DNA of 64,000 bases, taken from assembly GCF_023078275.1 (NCBI RefSeq), contig NC_062996.1, positions 2,170,001 through 2,234,000 on the forward strand, read 5' to 3'. A program made the position numbers and the translations under genes. Origin of the DNA: Leguminivora glycinivorella. Its lineage: Eukaryota > Arthropoda > Insecta > Lepidoptera > Tortricidae. Below the pieces are notes generated by a model. The model was not told the origin of the DNA and did not search any database. It worked only from the letters and a program-made list of their open reading frames with translations. Below, piece by piece: positions 11,762-23,255 of the stretch (positions are counted from its first letter, which is position 1; each line of letters starts with the position of its first letter).

Positions 11762-12564
11762 TGTTATGTTACTTGTGATATTAAATGGTTTTTAAATATG
11801 TCAACATTTTATTTCTAATACAACTCTCATTATTCCACTACACATTTTGAATGTCAAATTTCATCATTCATATGTGTCGCGTACCTTCAAACTCTGGTAA
11901 ATCTATTCTGCTTTAAGATTGATTATGTATAAAAATATATATTCTTTATTCTTTATTCTTTATTTCATTGTAGTCATGTGCATGATACAGTAGGTGTTAC
12001 AAGTATATATAGGTAGGTACATGACGCCCTGTAAGGACACACAATATTCTTAAAGCTATACTTAACTTATGACTTATACAATATATTATCTAATTAATAG
12101 TTCTATTGCAATTTTATTAAATAATTGAAATGAGTAACAGTTAGTTTTATTTATTTCTTATTTAGTTTGAGTCAATAGTTCATAAAAAGAAAAATAATAA
12201 GGAGAATTCATAATTAAATTTTGTTACCATTGTGGAATTATAATGGGATTATAGCTTCACATTAAGAATCATTAATTAATTGCGTATATAGAATTATAAT
12301 AATAAGAAATAAATAAATAATATAAGTTCATTATAAAAATATTAGATGTCAGCGGGTAGTAATTTACATCAATGTTTTGTCTTCTAAGAATTCATTTACG
12401 GAGTAATATGCTTTGTCAAGTAATATTTTCTTAATGGCAATTTTAAATTTATTATCATCGGGTTCCTGTATAATATGGTCGGGTTCCTGTATAATATCAT
12501 CTGGAAAGGAATCAACCTTACAGCAGAATGGGTTTACCCGAGTTTGAAGTTAAGCGACACGTAT

Positions 12565-12691
12565 TCATGATCACGGAAATCATGTTAGATACGTCGAAAT
12601 ATCGAGAGCTCAACAAAAATAAAAAAGGTAATCACGGTCTATATGCCGGTCAATATAAGTTGAATAACAATAACCGTGAATCATTCAAAAC
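12565..12691 (+). mobile_element. Fragment of a Penelope-like terminal region
   Basis: The sequence GTCGAAATATCGAGAGCTC followed by TAATCACGGTCTATAT is shared with both arms of the palindrome at 51464-52129. It therefore is a solo fragment of the same element end. It lies about 230 bases before the acceptor of exon 5. Confidence 0.55.
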
Positions 12692-12917
12692 TCCTACAAT
12701 TAAATAATTACACAAATAATAATGTTATAATATATTTACGTATATCTAACTTGACATAATGAGTATATCGGAGTACCTGTTCTTCGGGAAATGTTATATG
12801 GAATCATCAAAATTTGATGAATTTAATTATCAATTACCTACATGTGATGTGCAGTGATAATCATAGAACTAAGTTTCCCCCTAATTCTTGAGTCTGATTT
12901 GTCTCAATTTCTATTAG

Positions 12918-13165
12918 ATCCGCACCGCAGCTCGAATGCGATCAGACTGCAGAGATGCCGCCAACAAAAGATACTCAAGGACCCAGACTACAAGAGAAGA
13001 GAGTGCGAGAGAATCAAGAGGTTTCTCAAGAAGAAGAAAGAGTTGATGACCCCGATAGAGTTAGAAGAACTTAGAGCGAGACAGAGGGAGCAGAAACGAT
13101 TGCAACGGGAAAGGAAACGGCTGCAGAAACTGGATGAAGCCAGGTCAAATGAATCTCGGACATAG
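12918..13165 (+). CDS. Alternative 3'-terminal exon 5: short basic helical tail without zinc fingers
   Basis: The exon is called from the acceptor TTTCTATTAG ending at 12917; the frame enters with bases AT of a split codon, exactly as in the zinc-finger exons, and gives 81 residues to a TAG stop. It has no Cys-x2-Cys pair. The first half has RLQRCRQQK and a DPDYKRRECERIKR segment; the second half, from ELEELRARQREQKR, is a heptad-like run of Arg, Lys, Glu, Gln and Leu likely to form a long basic helix or coiled coil. The R-rich/DPxY pattern recalls short repeats in uncharacterised insect proteins, a weak resemblance. AATAAA occurs at 13204-13209 inside a repeat. I infer an isoform that keeps the constant N-terminus but lacks the zinc-finger module. 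It could instead be a chance frame, but phase, position and composition argue against that. Confidence 0.65.
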
Positions 13166-13195
13166 GTTAGTTTTAAGATGCCTTCTGACTTACAC

Positions 13196-13435
13196 CACAG
13201 TATAATAAAGAGTACTATCGTAATGTATGGCCACTCCCGCTCCCCGCTGAGTCTCTCGGTTACCTCACAGTTACCGCCTGTCAAAAAGGCGAACAGTCGA
13301 CCTGTCATATCTCACTCATGGTACGCGTTACTACCTACACGAGCTTAAACTGTGTGCTAGGAACGCGCCTCTTTCATATAGGTCACCAGTAGGTAGTGTA
13401 GGATCGCCAGTGTCCGAAATGTGCTTATACCTACA
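13196..13435 (+). repeat. Interspersed repeat shared with 37524-37755
   Basis: From TAATAAAGAGTACTATCG through CCACTCCCGCTCCCCGCTGA to the CGCCAGTGTC segment, this stretch is colinear with 37524-37755, with small indels. It starts about 30 bases after the stop of exon 5 and supplies the nearest AATAAA. Confidence 0.7.
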
Positions 13436-14060
13436 AGAAATATGCCTATGTTTAGTCGGTCTCGCGTCTAACTTTGCTGTGGCTTGAAAAGAATAAAGTG
13501 GGGGAGAATCGTGATTATATAAACGGTTACATAGATATGATATTATTGGCATCATTAATCATTTCAAATGCCATGCAGAATGCTGTTAGTTTGGTCGGAA
13601 TCTGTCGTCGATATCAATATCATTTTACAAATATCATTATTATTTGAATTATTTCATGCCCTTCTTAAAAACCCAAATTCAAATTATCTGCGTTTGCTTA
13701 CTTAATTACAGTGCTATTCTTCATGTCTGTAATGAGTGTTGCCAAACATGCTAACATATTCTAGTCGTATGGATGTTAGGATGTTAGGTTTATAAGTACA
13801 TTACATTGGTACATCGTACCAATAATACTTAGTATGCAATTTACCGAATTTACGCCTCTGTCAAAACGCTACAAGAAAAATATGAAACTCTTAGGTTTTT
13901 AGGAAAACAAATAATAACCATAATTTTTAATCCAGAACTTCACCTTACCTCAAATACCATAACTAGACGGCAATCTACCAAGATAATCCCAACGACATGC
14001 ATGACTAGGAAATAAGTATAATACCGCAAAGTAACGAAGCAAGACCAATTTTAATTTCAG
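13436..14060 (+). other. Spacer before terminal exon 6
   Basis: AT-rich sequence with a second AATAAA at 13492-13497. It ends in the acceptor TTTTAATTTCAG at 14049-14060. I see no gene. Confidence 0.45.
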
Positions 14061-15160
14061 GCGACGTAGGACCACACAATCAGTCCAAAGACAAACCGGA
14101 CTCAGACTCGCAAAGCGACGACGAGCCCCTGACGAGCGCCAACAAAACTCTCTCGCCCAAGGAGAAACGGAAGATCTTCCGAAACAATGTCGTCCAGGTC
14201 TTGGTCAAGTCCACCGTCATGCCCTTCCGGTGGCTCAAGAGCTCCTACCGCTGCTTTTACTGCTACGACATCTTCCAAGAAGCCTCAGACTTAAAGAATC
14301 ACCAGCAAGTCCACTCTGGCGACGAAATCAAGGAACAGGCCATGAGTAACTTCTGGGAACCCGTTGTCTACATCGACATATCCAATCTAAGCTGTAGACT
14401 TTGTAGCGATAACATAGTAGACTTGTACGATTTAATAGACCATCTAGTCGCTAAACACGGAGTCGTTTATAACAAAGATGTCGGCACCTGCATGGTGGCA
14501 TTCAAATTGGATAACTTTTCAGTGAACTGTCTCGCCTGTGGACAAAGCTTCTACACATTTGGACCGTTACTCCACCACACAAACAAAGACCATAAAGGTA
14601 CCTCCGCTATTCTCTGCGACATATGCGGCCAGCATTTCAAAGACGCCAACTTACTCAGACTACATATAAAAACAGTTCACGAAAACACGGGACTCCTCTG
14701 CCCTGAATGTGGCGAAAAATTTGAGACCAGAGCCAAGCTGAAAACGCACCAGAAAAATCACCACGACATGGAAAAGAAATACAAGTGTCTCGTCTGTTCT
14801 CTTACATTCCAGAGCCACTATAAAAGGTCCCGGCACATGGCGGCAGAACACAAGAACCGACAGGAAGTCAAGTGTCTCCATTGTCCAAAAACGTTTGTCT
14901 TCAGAAGTATGATGATGACGCATTTGAGAGACACTCACTTAAAAGTCCGGAACCATGTTTGTGGCGTGTGCGGGTGGAAGGCCTTTAACAGCAATAGACT
15001 GAAGAACCACATGTATAAGCATAGCGGAGAGAAGAATTTCAAATGCACCGCTTGCGACAAGGCTTTTACTACGAAGAAGATTATGAAAGCGCACTGCGCG
15101 AGGATGCATAAGAATGCGCCTGTAGTTATGAGTGCTTGTGATGGCTATGTGGGGTATTAA
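14061..15160 (+). CDS. Alternative 3'-terminal exon 6: C2H2 zinc-finger module (9 fingers)
   Basis: The acceptor TTTTAATTTCAG ends at 14060 and bases GC complete a split codon, followed by 365 residues. The first ATG is inside the TVMPFRW motif, so the acceptor defines the start. The N-terminal lead is longer and more acidic than in its sisters (DSDSQSDDEP). Nine C2H2 fingers follow. Finger 3 has the FGPLLHHT helix characteristic of exons 6-9, unlike EYLLRHAN of exons 1-3. Finger 8 is unusual in reading GWKAFNSN, without the usual GxxF spacing. HSGEKNF links fingers 8 and 9. The finger 9 helix reads TTKKIMKAH. AATAAA is at 15679-15684. It probably is a nuclear DNA-binding isoform tail with unknown target. 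Confidence 0.9.
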
Positions 15161-16057
15161 CATCTAAAAAAATTCTCGGACTTGTCACCTTTTTCACCGA
15201 GTCAATTTGAGTTATACCCTTTTTCACTAGACCCACAGAATTATACAGCGCGGTCTGTTTATGACCGTAGTTACTTAAACATCACCGCTTATTTAGATGT
15301 CACTAATCTTTTGAACCACCGTAAACCATTTATGCTGCAGTCTCATGACTTCTAGACAAATTTATGGTTTAACACTAAATAACACGTTTCGAATCGATTA
15401 GACTGAAACGAACTGAGCTGATCTTTCGAGCTAAAACGATTTTCAATAATACTCGTAGTTATTAGAAAAAAAAACTACAACTTAGATCAACATCTAGTAT
15501 GTAATATTTCTGCAATGGAGCGCGAGTTGCGAAAAATCCGTCTATCATTTTATGGTTTCATCATAAATCATCATAATTCTAAGTCTGCTTTCTAAGTTCT
15601 AGTTTTTAGTATGCTTCTTATATTTTGGTACTGCTAGAGTAATGACGTCTGTACCTGCGTATATTCTAATTTTATTTCAATAAATTATTTTAAAATGAAA
15701 TCGTATTATCATTACGTAGGTTATATGACCTAAATTATTGAAGATACTTAAGAGAAAGCGTGAAATATTATATTCGATGCTAGAGATTTACGTTTAGGTT
15801 TAAAGATATTTATTCTCATAAAAGACATAAAAGTCACTTAATTTTATTTACAGTAGCAAGTCAAGAGGTACACGCTCACGCATCTTTTTTTTAAGGTGGG
15901 TAGAGGTTTCTAATGTTAAAGAAAACATCAACTTATTTAGGTACATCCTAATTCGGTCAGTAAAACTCCACTCACCAATAATGCACACGAACGATAGCAA
16001 AATAAGGCAAGAAACCCCGAGAATATTAAACCAACAGCCGTCCAATTTCCCTTTCAG
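15161..16057 (+). other. 3' UTR and spacer between terminal exons 6 and 7
   Basis: AT-rich, with AATAAA at 15679-15684 about 520 bases after the stop. It ends in the acceptor TTTCCCTTTCAG at 16046-16057. No gene and no clear mobile element is seen. Confidence 0.5.
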
Positions 16058-17139
16058 ACCCCTCAGTGCAAAGTGACCACCTGGAGCGCGCGCGAAAGAG
16101 ACAACTCCTACACCAGATCATACACTACTCCACCGCCATGCCCTTCCGCCGCGCCGCCAACATCTACAAGTGTTTCTACTGCTACAAGAACATGAACAAG
16201 GCCAGTGACCTTCGCGAACATCATGACTCGCACGACGATGATGGACTCAAGTTCCGCACCGTCAAACGATGCGCCATACAGTTCCCAACCTGCTTAGACA
16301 TCACTGATTTAAAATGTAAACTCTGCCATATGGACTATGACGATTTGAATTCATTTTTAGTTCATCTGCAGGAGGACCATAAGAAAATATTCACAATGGA
16401 AGCGACAAAACATATCGAATGCTATAAAATATCTGACGGGAACATGAAATGTCTCATTTGCGGAGAAATATTTGAGTACTTTTACCCCTTACTCATTCAC
16501 ACCGTAAGATCTCATAGAGAAAGCGCATTAAAATGCGAAGCATGCGGACAGAGCTTTAGCTGCAAATACGGTCTGAAAAAACACCAAACAACTCATGAAA
16601 ACCCAGAAGTGTTCCCCTGTGGACATTGTGAAAAAACATTCACGTCTGCTCGTAACAGGCGCGAGCATGAAAAGCGAACTCACGATGAAAAAGCTAGAAA
16701 ATGTCATATCTGCGGGGAAATACTAGGCAGTACATTCAAAAAGGCAATGCATTTAGAGAATGTTCATAATATCATGGGAGAGTTCAAATGCGACACCTGT
16801 CCTAAAATATTTCGGCTCCGTAACCATCTAGTCAGCCACGTCCAACGCGTACATCTCAAAGAGAGGAACAAAGTGTGCATGGTGTGCGGAGACAAGTTTT
16901 TCAACAATAACCTGTTGAGACTCCACATGGTGCGCCATAGCGATGAAAAACCATTCGAGTGCGAAATATGTAATAAGAAGTTTACTAGAAAAAAGGGGTT
17001 GGATATGCATGTGAGAACGCATACGGGGGATAAGAGGTGTGTGTGTCAGATGTGCGGCGCGGCTTTCGTGCAGACGGCGAGCTTGAAGTTGCATCTGAGA
17101 GTGCATCACGGGATTGAGAAGAAAGCGGAGCAGAACTAA
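16058..17139 (+). CDS. Alternative 3'-terminal exon 7: C2H2 zinc-finger module (10 fingers)
   Basis: The acceptor TTTCCCTTTCAG ends at 16057 and bases AC complete a split codon, followed by 359 residues. It has ten C2H2 fingers: YSTAMPFRR and CFYC at finger 1, KCKLC in finger 2, FYPLLIHT in finger 3. The last three fingers are joined by near-classical linkers (HSDEKPFEC and HTGDKRCVC), which suggests a compact DNA-reading C-terminal triplet. The last finger (FVQTASLKLHLRVHH) is almost identical to that of exon 8, so these two are recent paralogues in that part. AATAAA at 17164-17169 is 25 bases after the stop. It probably is a nuclear DNA-binding isoform tail. Confidence 0.92.
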
Positions 17140-17163
17140 TATTTTGACTGATTTGGACAAGGA

Positions 17164-17169
17164 AATAAA
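17164..17169 (+). promoter_or_regulatory. Poly-A signal of terminal exon 7
   Basis: AATAAA lies 25 bases after the stop codon and is followed at once by a GT-rich stretch (TGTGTGGG), the usual downstream element. Confidence 0.7.
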
Positions 17170-17204
17170 TGTGTGGGTAGACAATGTTTTTGTGGTTAAC
17201 GAGA

Positions 17205-17350
17205 ACCTGGCCCTGTAGCCCAATGGCATTTCTGCAACGCGAGACGCCACCGAAACGCCGCAGAATTGTAATCTGCCTCTGTCGCGCCAATACGCAAGAG
17301 CGATAGAGATAGATAGCTACGAAACAGATATTATCGTGAGCGTTTGTGCA
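17205..17350 (+). repeat. Interspersed repeat shared with 30570-30715
   Basis: The segment from GGCCCTGTAGCC through CAATACGCAAGAGCGATAGA to the TACGCACACTG end is colinear with 30570-30715. The second copy lies within inverted flanks. Family unassigned. Confidence 0.65.
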
Positions 17351-19655
17351 TTAGGCTACGCACACTGAATTAGATCTAGACGCAATTTCAAAGTTCAATA
17401 GATTATTCTGACATCAAAATTCATAAAAAATCTTTCTTCCTACGGATATATCTGTGGGATATACATATAATCTAGTTAAATCCGCCTAAATTTTAATTAA
17501 TTAAACTATTACTATAATGTAAGTTAGTAACATAATACGTTATAATACGAATGAGTCGTCTATATTTGTCTGGTTATCTTAGAAAACCATTACCTACTAC
17601 GGTATAAATTAATACTTGGTAATTTACACACTTGTATTGTTGCTGGTATTATGCATAATTATTATAAATAAATACATGTAAAAATAACTAACTAAAAGCT
17701 TGTTTTATATTTGAGACCTTCTGAAAGTCGGATACAGATGTTTTCGTTTCGAAAACAGAACTAAGTATATACCCGATAAAAATTCCTAATCGATTGTGAA
17801 ATAAGTATCAACACAACCATTTATAGGTATGCGTGAGGATCTCAAGATCAGAATAGCTACAGACCACGGCTACCTTAACCCTTAAATGCGTGATTTTTTC
17901 TCTTAACGCGATAGGTATATGAGATAGGCAATGGTTGTCTGACTTTGGGAAAAATAATAAAAAAATATTTAACATCGATTTTAATACTAAATCGGTTAAT
18001 GGTGGAACTTGAGGAGCTCCTGCGTTGCAGCTTGTCATTCACGCTCTCTTTATACTCTATCAAAATGATTAAAACGTTACAAATCTGAATAAAATTATCC
18101 GGTAATCATTTAATCGGTAGCGGAAAAATCCTTGCCATCATACTTAAAACCCATCTCTACAATATGACTTACAGTTCAAAATTAAATAACTAGAAACAAA
18201 CGTCAAATGGTTGAAGGGTTAAACTACTTATAAGGTACAGCGGGGCAAATCTCGACTGAGGGACAATTGACACTAATCCATTTTTTCCATTATTAACGCT
18301 ATGATGTGGAGTTCTACATGTATCCGCTGAACACGCCTACCATATACAGGGTGGAAAAATCGAATGCCACATGGATGGCAACTACCTTAAATATTGTAAA
18401 TAGCACATTGTGTGTAAGGGAGACTTTCCTTTGTTTTTAAAAACAATAAATTCTGCATTTAAGGATTTATGAAAAATGGCTTGCCTCAGTCGGGACTCGA
18501 ACCGGTCAAATGTGACAAAAAAAAACGTGCCAAATAATGTGCCAAATTTTCATGGCCTTCCGTTATTCTGATTGTATTTGTTATTTAGAGAAAAATGAAC
18601 CTTATCAGTAACCCTTTCAATCTGCATCATAAAATACGGCACGTTATTTTTTGTCACATTTGACTGGTTCGAGTCCCGACTGAGGCAAGCGATTTTTCAT
18701 AAATCCTTAAATGCAGAATTTATTGTTTTAAAAAACAAAGGAAAGTCTCCCTTACACAAAATGTCCTATTTACAATATTTAAGGTAGTTGCCATCCATGT
18801 GGCATTCGATTTTTCCACCCTGTATAACCGGTGGACACTATTTAATAATGCAAACATTGTAAAACATGGAAAAAATGGACTAGTTAAATTTGCTCCCCAG
18901 TCGAGATTTTCCCCGCTGTACCTTAAGTATTGTGTTTTACCGGATAAGAAGATAATTATAGTACTCGTAAGTTTACAAGATTTACTTTTCCCTGGTAGGT
19001 AGATTTAGTTTTTAATCTGCATTAATTCTGTGTGTTTGCATAACCGTAAAAAAATCCTGATCAATCACAAAAGAGAGCAGCGCAACTATGGCATGCAGAA
19101 CCGGAGCGGTTCCAAATATTTCATTTCCCGGTTCTAAGTGGAACTGGAACCGGGAGACCCGGTTCTTTCCCGGTTCTTAGTATTTTTAGAGTTCCATACC
19201 AAAAAAATTGAAAAGGAACCCTTATGTCTCTGTCAGTCCGTATGAGTTTTTTGAGAGAATAAGCACATTGGATTGGAAATAATTAACAAATTATTGCCCC
19301 AAACAATTCTTTACTGTGGTTTGTTTATGTTACCTCTATATAAGGACCATCATTTCAAGCAATGTTGCAAATGGCGCTATTTGCGATAAATATCATGTTT
19401 ATCTTGTCAGATTTAACTTTACAAATTATTTACAAATACTAAAAATGCCATCGCACAAATCAAAATGCAGATACAATTTAAAAAATGAATAAATCGGATA
19501 TTTTGAAAAGAACCGGGAGCACCGGTTCCTAAATTTTTGTTCCGGTTCTTTCGCCACCATAAAATTATCGGGATTTTTCGGGAAATCAAGAACCGGGAAA
19601 TACCGAGAGCATGCCCTAAGCGCAACCAAGTGACAAGAATCTTATCTAATTTCAG
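17351..19655. other. Repeat-rich spacer before terminal exon 8
   Basis: The main structure is the large nested inverted repeat at 18232-18923. Around 19105-19205 and 19505-19610 lie GGTTC/GAACC-rich segments that are partly inverted, probably ends of another element. No reading frame here is supportable as a gene. The spacer ends in the acceptor TATCTAATTTCAG. Confidence 0.5.
18232..18923. mobile_element. Nested fold-back element, about 690 bp, with tRNA-like box-B sequences
   Basis: The outer ends AAGGTACAGCGGGGCAAAT and ATTTTCCCCGCTGTACCTT are inverted. Inside them, a second pair of arms (18343 to about 18535 and about 18645 to 18828) are reverse complements of nearly 190 bp, starting ACAGGGTGGAAAAATCG. 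Each inner arm carries a GGTTCGAGTCCCGAC-type motif (with one mismatch in one arm), which resembles a polymerase III box B. It could be two SINE-like units head to head inside a DNA element. Confidence 0.7.
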
Positions 19656-20728
19656 ACACAGACCAGGAGGCTCGCAAACGGGAGGAGCTCAACAAACTGC
19701 TCACCGTACTCATTCAGAACTCCACCGTTATTCCCTTCAAGTGGCACGCCAACGGGTTCCTTTGCTTCTACTGCGGATGCCCTTTCGCCGACTCTTCAAC
19801 CCTTAAACACCACACGAATACCGAACACGAGGACGCCAAACTCAAAACTGTCTTGAGCACCACAGTATCCAAAAGCAAGAGCATAAAACTAGACATCTCA
19901 GAGCTATCTTGCAAGAAATGCAACGAAGCTATGAGTGACTTACAAGAGTTCTTCACTCATATACAAGAACACGGATTCACGATAAACGAAGAAGCTTCCC
20001 AATGCTGCTACCCATTCATTCTCAATGACGACGACATGTCCTGTCTGGCCTGTGGGATGTCGTTCCGATTTTTCGGCCCTCTTTTAATACACACGCATAA
20101 ATATCACACAAAAACTCAGCCGTTCATTTGTGAAATATGCGGACAAGGATTCATAGCTAAAGCGAACGTCGAAAGCCATCGGAAATCACATTACAAAACT
20201 TCAAGTTCCTTTAAGTGCAAGGAGTGTGACGAAACATTCGAAACGCAGCACAAACTTATTTATCACAGTCAAAAAAACCACACTAGTGCCAACAAATTCA
20301 AGTGTCCGAAATGTCCAGAAGTTCTAGGCAGTAAATACTTGAAGAAACGTCATTTGGCTTTCGTGCACGATGTGAAAAGCGCGCAATTCCAATGCGACGA
20401 GTGTCAGAAGATTTTCTCTTTAAAAAACAAATTGCTACAACATAAGTTGCGCGTGCATTTGAAAGAGAGGAATGTAGCGTGCGAGATTTGTGGACATAAA
20501 GTGTTTAGTAAAGACCTTTTGAAGCGGCATATGGTAAAGCATGATGATGCTCGACCGTTTGTGTGTGAGTTCTGTAACAAAACGTTTCAGAGGAAGAAGA
20601 CTTTGGAGTTCCATAGGAGGATACATACGAATGATAAAAGATACCAGTGTAAGGAGTGCGGGAGGTCGTTCGTGCAGTGGACGAGCCTGAAGCTGCATAC
20701 GAGAGTGCATCATTCCATTGTTTTATAG
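19656..20728 (+). CDS. Alternative 3'-terminal exon 8: C2H2 zinc-finger module (10 fingers)
   Basis: No ATG opens this exon: translated from the acceptor TATCTAATTTCAG (ending 19655) it enters with bases AC of a split codon and runs 356 residues without a stop. It can therefore only be translated when spliced to an upstream exon. It has ten C2H2 fingers. STVIPFKW precedes finger 1, and FFGPLLIHT lies in finger 3. Finger 2 has H-x3-H in place of the H-x4-H of most sisters. The last finger (FVQWTSLKLHTRVHH) is very close to that of exon 7. AATAAA at 20759-20764 lies 30 bases after the stop. It probably is a nuclear DNA-binding isoform tail with unknown target. Confidence 0.92.
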
Positions 20729-20758
20729 TCAAACTTGGATGTATTAGAAAATGTTTTT

Positions 20759-20764
20759 AATAAA
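20759..20764 (+). promoter_or_regulatory. Poly-A signal of terminal exon 8
   Basis: AATAAA lies 30 bases after the stop and is followed by a TTGGGTGTTT stretch, consistent with a downstream GU-rich element. Confidence 0.7.
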
Positions 20765-21526
20765 CACTTATAGATTTAACTTGGGTGTTTCATTGCATGT
20801 ATAGGTACCTCTCACTCATATTGCCTGCGCGTCTATAAGAAACGTAACTATCGAACGAGGACTGCTCAGGAGGCTTCAGATATATATAGATATTGGCCCG
20901 AGACTTTAATATAAAGTTTATGTAGCCCACAAGATAAGATAGCACATTACTACGCACGATAATAGTAAAGGGAGCACTTAGGCGTGAAGAAATCACATTT
21001 GTTTATACACATTTCCGATTGAGACCATAAGATAGCAGACTCTCCAACGCGCATGGCGCTTAATTATAAGTATACCTACATGTCAGATGTGCCGGAAAAT
21101 AAGGATAATTCTGACAAATTTCCACCATGAACGCGGTAACTACAGATTTTTTCTTACTTGGATACCTACCCAACGTCAAAATCGCTTATGCTTCGTAGCG
21201 TATCGCAGCCAGTTCTCCCTATTGCTCTTCTATAGTGGCGCGACAAAGTTTAACTGCATTTTTGATCGCCGCGTAGCGTCAACAGTTATCGCATCGGCTA
21301 GGCTGGCTGTACCTACTGTACCCAGAATTTCGCAACAGAGAAATATTCGCCTAAGTTACCTCAACTTGTTTTTTATTCCCGGTTGTTATCACGAAAGTAT
21401 TTCATCGTTGAATACTTACATAACAAAAAACAGTAACCTCCAAATACGAAAATAATATACCTACCATCTACCATCACTGCCTAGTTACTACTACTGCTAC
21501 AGACTTAACTAACTAGGATAACCTAA

Positions 21527-21793
21527 CCACAAAATTAAAATTTTGAAAAAACCCCCGACCGCGATATAGTAGACCGGTTTTCATGAAACATGGCTAAGAA
21601 CTGTCCCGACTAACTCAGCTTTCAGACAAAAAAAAACTAAATCTAAATCGGTTTATCCGTTCGGGAGCTACGATGCCACAGACAGACACACACACAGACA
21701 GACAGACACACAGACAGACAGACAAACAGACAGACACACAGACAGAACGTCAAACTTATAACACCCCGTCGTTTTTGCGTCGGGGGTTAAAAA
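21527..21793 (+). repeat. Interspersed repeat family A copy
   Basis: It starts CCACAAAATTAAAATTTTG and ends CGTCGGGGGTTAAAAA, with a CAGA/CACA microsatellite core. This is the complement orientation of 8555-8838. Confidence 0.75.
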
Positions 21794-22392
21794 TAGGTAC
21801 TTAAGCTTCTTATCCGCGTCACATTTCAGTCACATAGGCGCTTTTAATACTTGCCTTTTCTGTTAAGAGCGCTTTCAAAAAATCTGCTTGCTCGCATTTC
21901 GACGCCGGCGGCGCTGGCGTGCGCCTGTGTGCAGACGCACACTATAACCAGAAGCATAACGATTGTAGCCTGCGGTACAGACATAGCGTGCGATCCTCTT
22001 CGAACCAACCTTACGTGCGGCTAGAGCGAAAGGGATAGCATTCATGGTCGGTACCGCCACGCCGTCAGTGGCGTTGCGGACTAACCATTATTGATACTTG
22101 CGTAAAAACACCACCATATATATTACATATTTGCATACATGATTTCGTGCATAAATACTTGACCTTTTAGTTTAATTATTAAACTTATCACAGTTTTTTT
22201 TATTAAAACGTGTGTAGCCTTGGAAGAAATAAATTAAAAACTTTTATAATATAATAAATTGTGTATATAATATTGTCTTCTGTCACCGCGATAGTTACTC
22301 ATGAAATAAATTTATGGAATCAGATTATATCGCGTATAATGAATATAATCCGTTTTCTTAGTTTTATTTTATTTTGTATATGATATGTTTTC

Positions 22393-22602
22393 TAGGTTCT
22401 TTTCGGTGAAGGAAAACATCGTGAGGAAACCGGACTTATTCCAATAAGGTCTAGTTTACCCTTTGGGTTGAAAGGTCAGATGGCAGTCGCTTTCGTAAAA
22501 ACTAGTGCCTACGCCAAATCTTGGGATTAGTTGTCAAAGTGGACCGCAGGCTCCCATGAGCCGTGGCAAATGCCGGGATAACGCAAGGAAGATGATGATG
22601 TT
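22393..22602 (+). mobile_element. SINE-like fragment (family C)
   Basis: The colinear block runs from CTAGGTTCTTTTCGGTGAAGG through AACATCGTGAGGAAACCGG to GCAAATGCCGGGATAACGC. It recurs at 28796-28935, 36425-36910 and, reversed, at 60398-60600. Only the copies at 36345 and 60951 retain the tRNA-like head. Confidence 0.65.
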
Positions 22603-22613
22603 TTCTAGGTACA

Positions 22614-23105
22614 TATACGGAGTGGGGTCTGTAACAAAGGCGAAGAATTGAACTCTAGGCTATTCTCCTTAAGCCGTTTTCACACTATCCGATCCGATAT
22701 CGGATGTCGGAAGCATTTCAATAGAAAAAATCCAAGATGGCGCCTGTAATGTATGGGATATCGGTCCGACATCCGATATCGGATCGGATAATGTGAAAAC
22801 GCACTTATACTGATCAACATTTGTTCGGCGACTTTTAAAAATAACTTGTATTTTGATTTTTATCACCCTTGAAAGTTTTTTCTAAGAGGTAATGTATTGC
22901 GAATTCTGTTAAGTCTAAAGTCTGACAGACAACGTCAATGACAACAATAATGGTGTACATTGAAGCTAATATTTATTTTGTATGAAAAATTAAAAATTTA
23001 AAGACTTCATAATTTTTAAAAGTCACTGAATAAATGTTGATCAGTATAAGGAGAATAGCCTACAGTTCAATTCTTCGCCTTTGTTACAGGCCCCACTCTG
23101 TATAT
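22614..23105. mobile_element. Inverted-repeat DNA element interrupted by a MITE
   Basis: The ends (GGAGTGGGGTCTGTAACAAA left, TTTGTTACAGGCCCCACTC right) are inverted over about 60 bp. A second copy at 47624-47977 lacks the block at 22672-22804, which marks that block as a later insertion. Confidence 0.85.
22672..22804. mobile_element. MITE with TTA target duplication (ATCCGATATCGGAT family)
   Basis: Its inverted ends (GTTTTCACACTATCCGATCC and the complement of its right end) flank a unit of 133 bp. TTA stands on both sides (22669-22671 and 22805-22807), while the empty site in the copy at 47624-47977 has one TTA. A 3-bp TWA duplication is typical of PIF/Harbinger elements, so I infer that class. 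A related copy is at about 33097-33232. Confidence 0.8.
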
Positions 23106-23255
23106 AATGGAACTAAGATCGGTTTTCTTTAATTTTAAGTAGTTTTTTTTTATATTTAAAATGTAAGAGTTTTGAATGATTCACGGTTATTTTCATTAGA
23201 CTTATATTCACGGTCTATATCCCGGTCAATATAAGTTTAATATTTAAAATGTGTT

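Larger units (their letters stand above)
10741..12917. other. Repeat-bearing spacer before terminal exon 5
   Basis: The spacer holds a short relative of the GGAACCCTTAT repeat with a (GTCT)n tract near 11057-11140, a palindromic MITE at 11641-11761 and a Penelope-like terminal fragment at 12565-12691. The remainder is AT-rich with no supportable gene. It ends in the acceptor TCAATTTCTATTAG. Confidence 0.5.
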
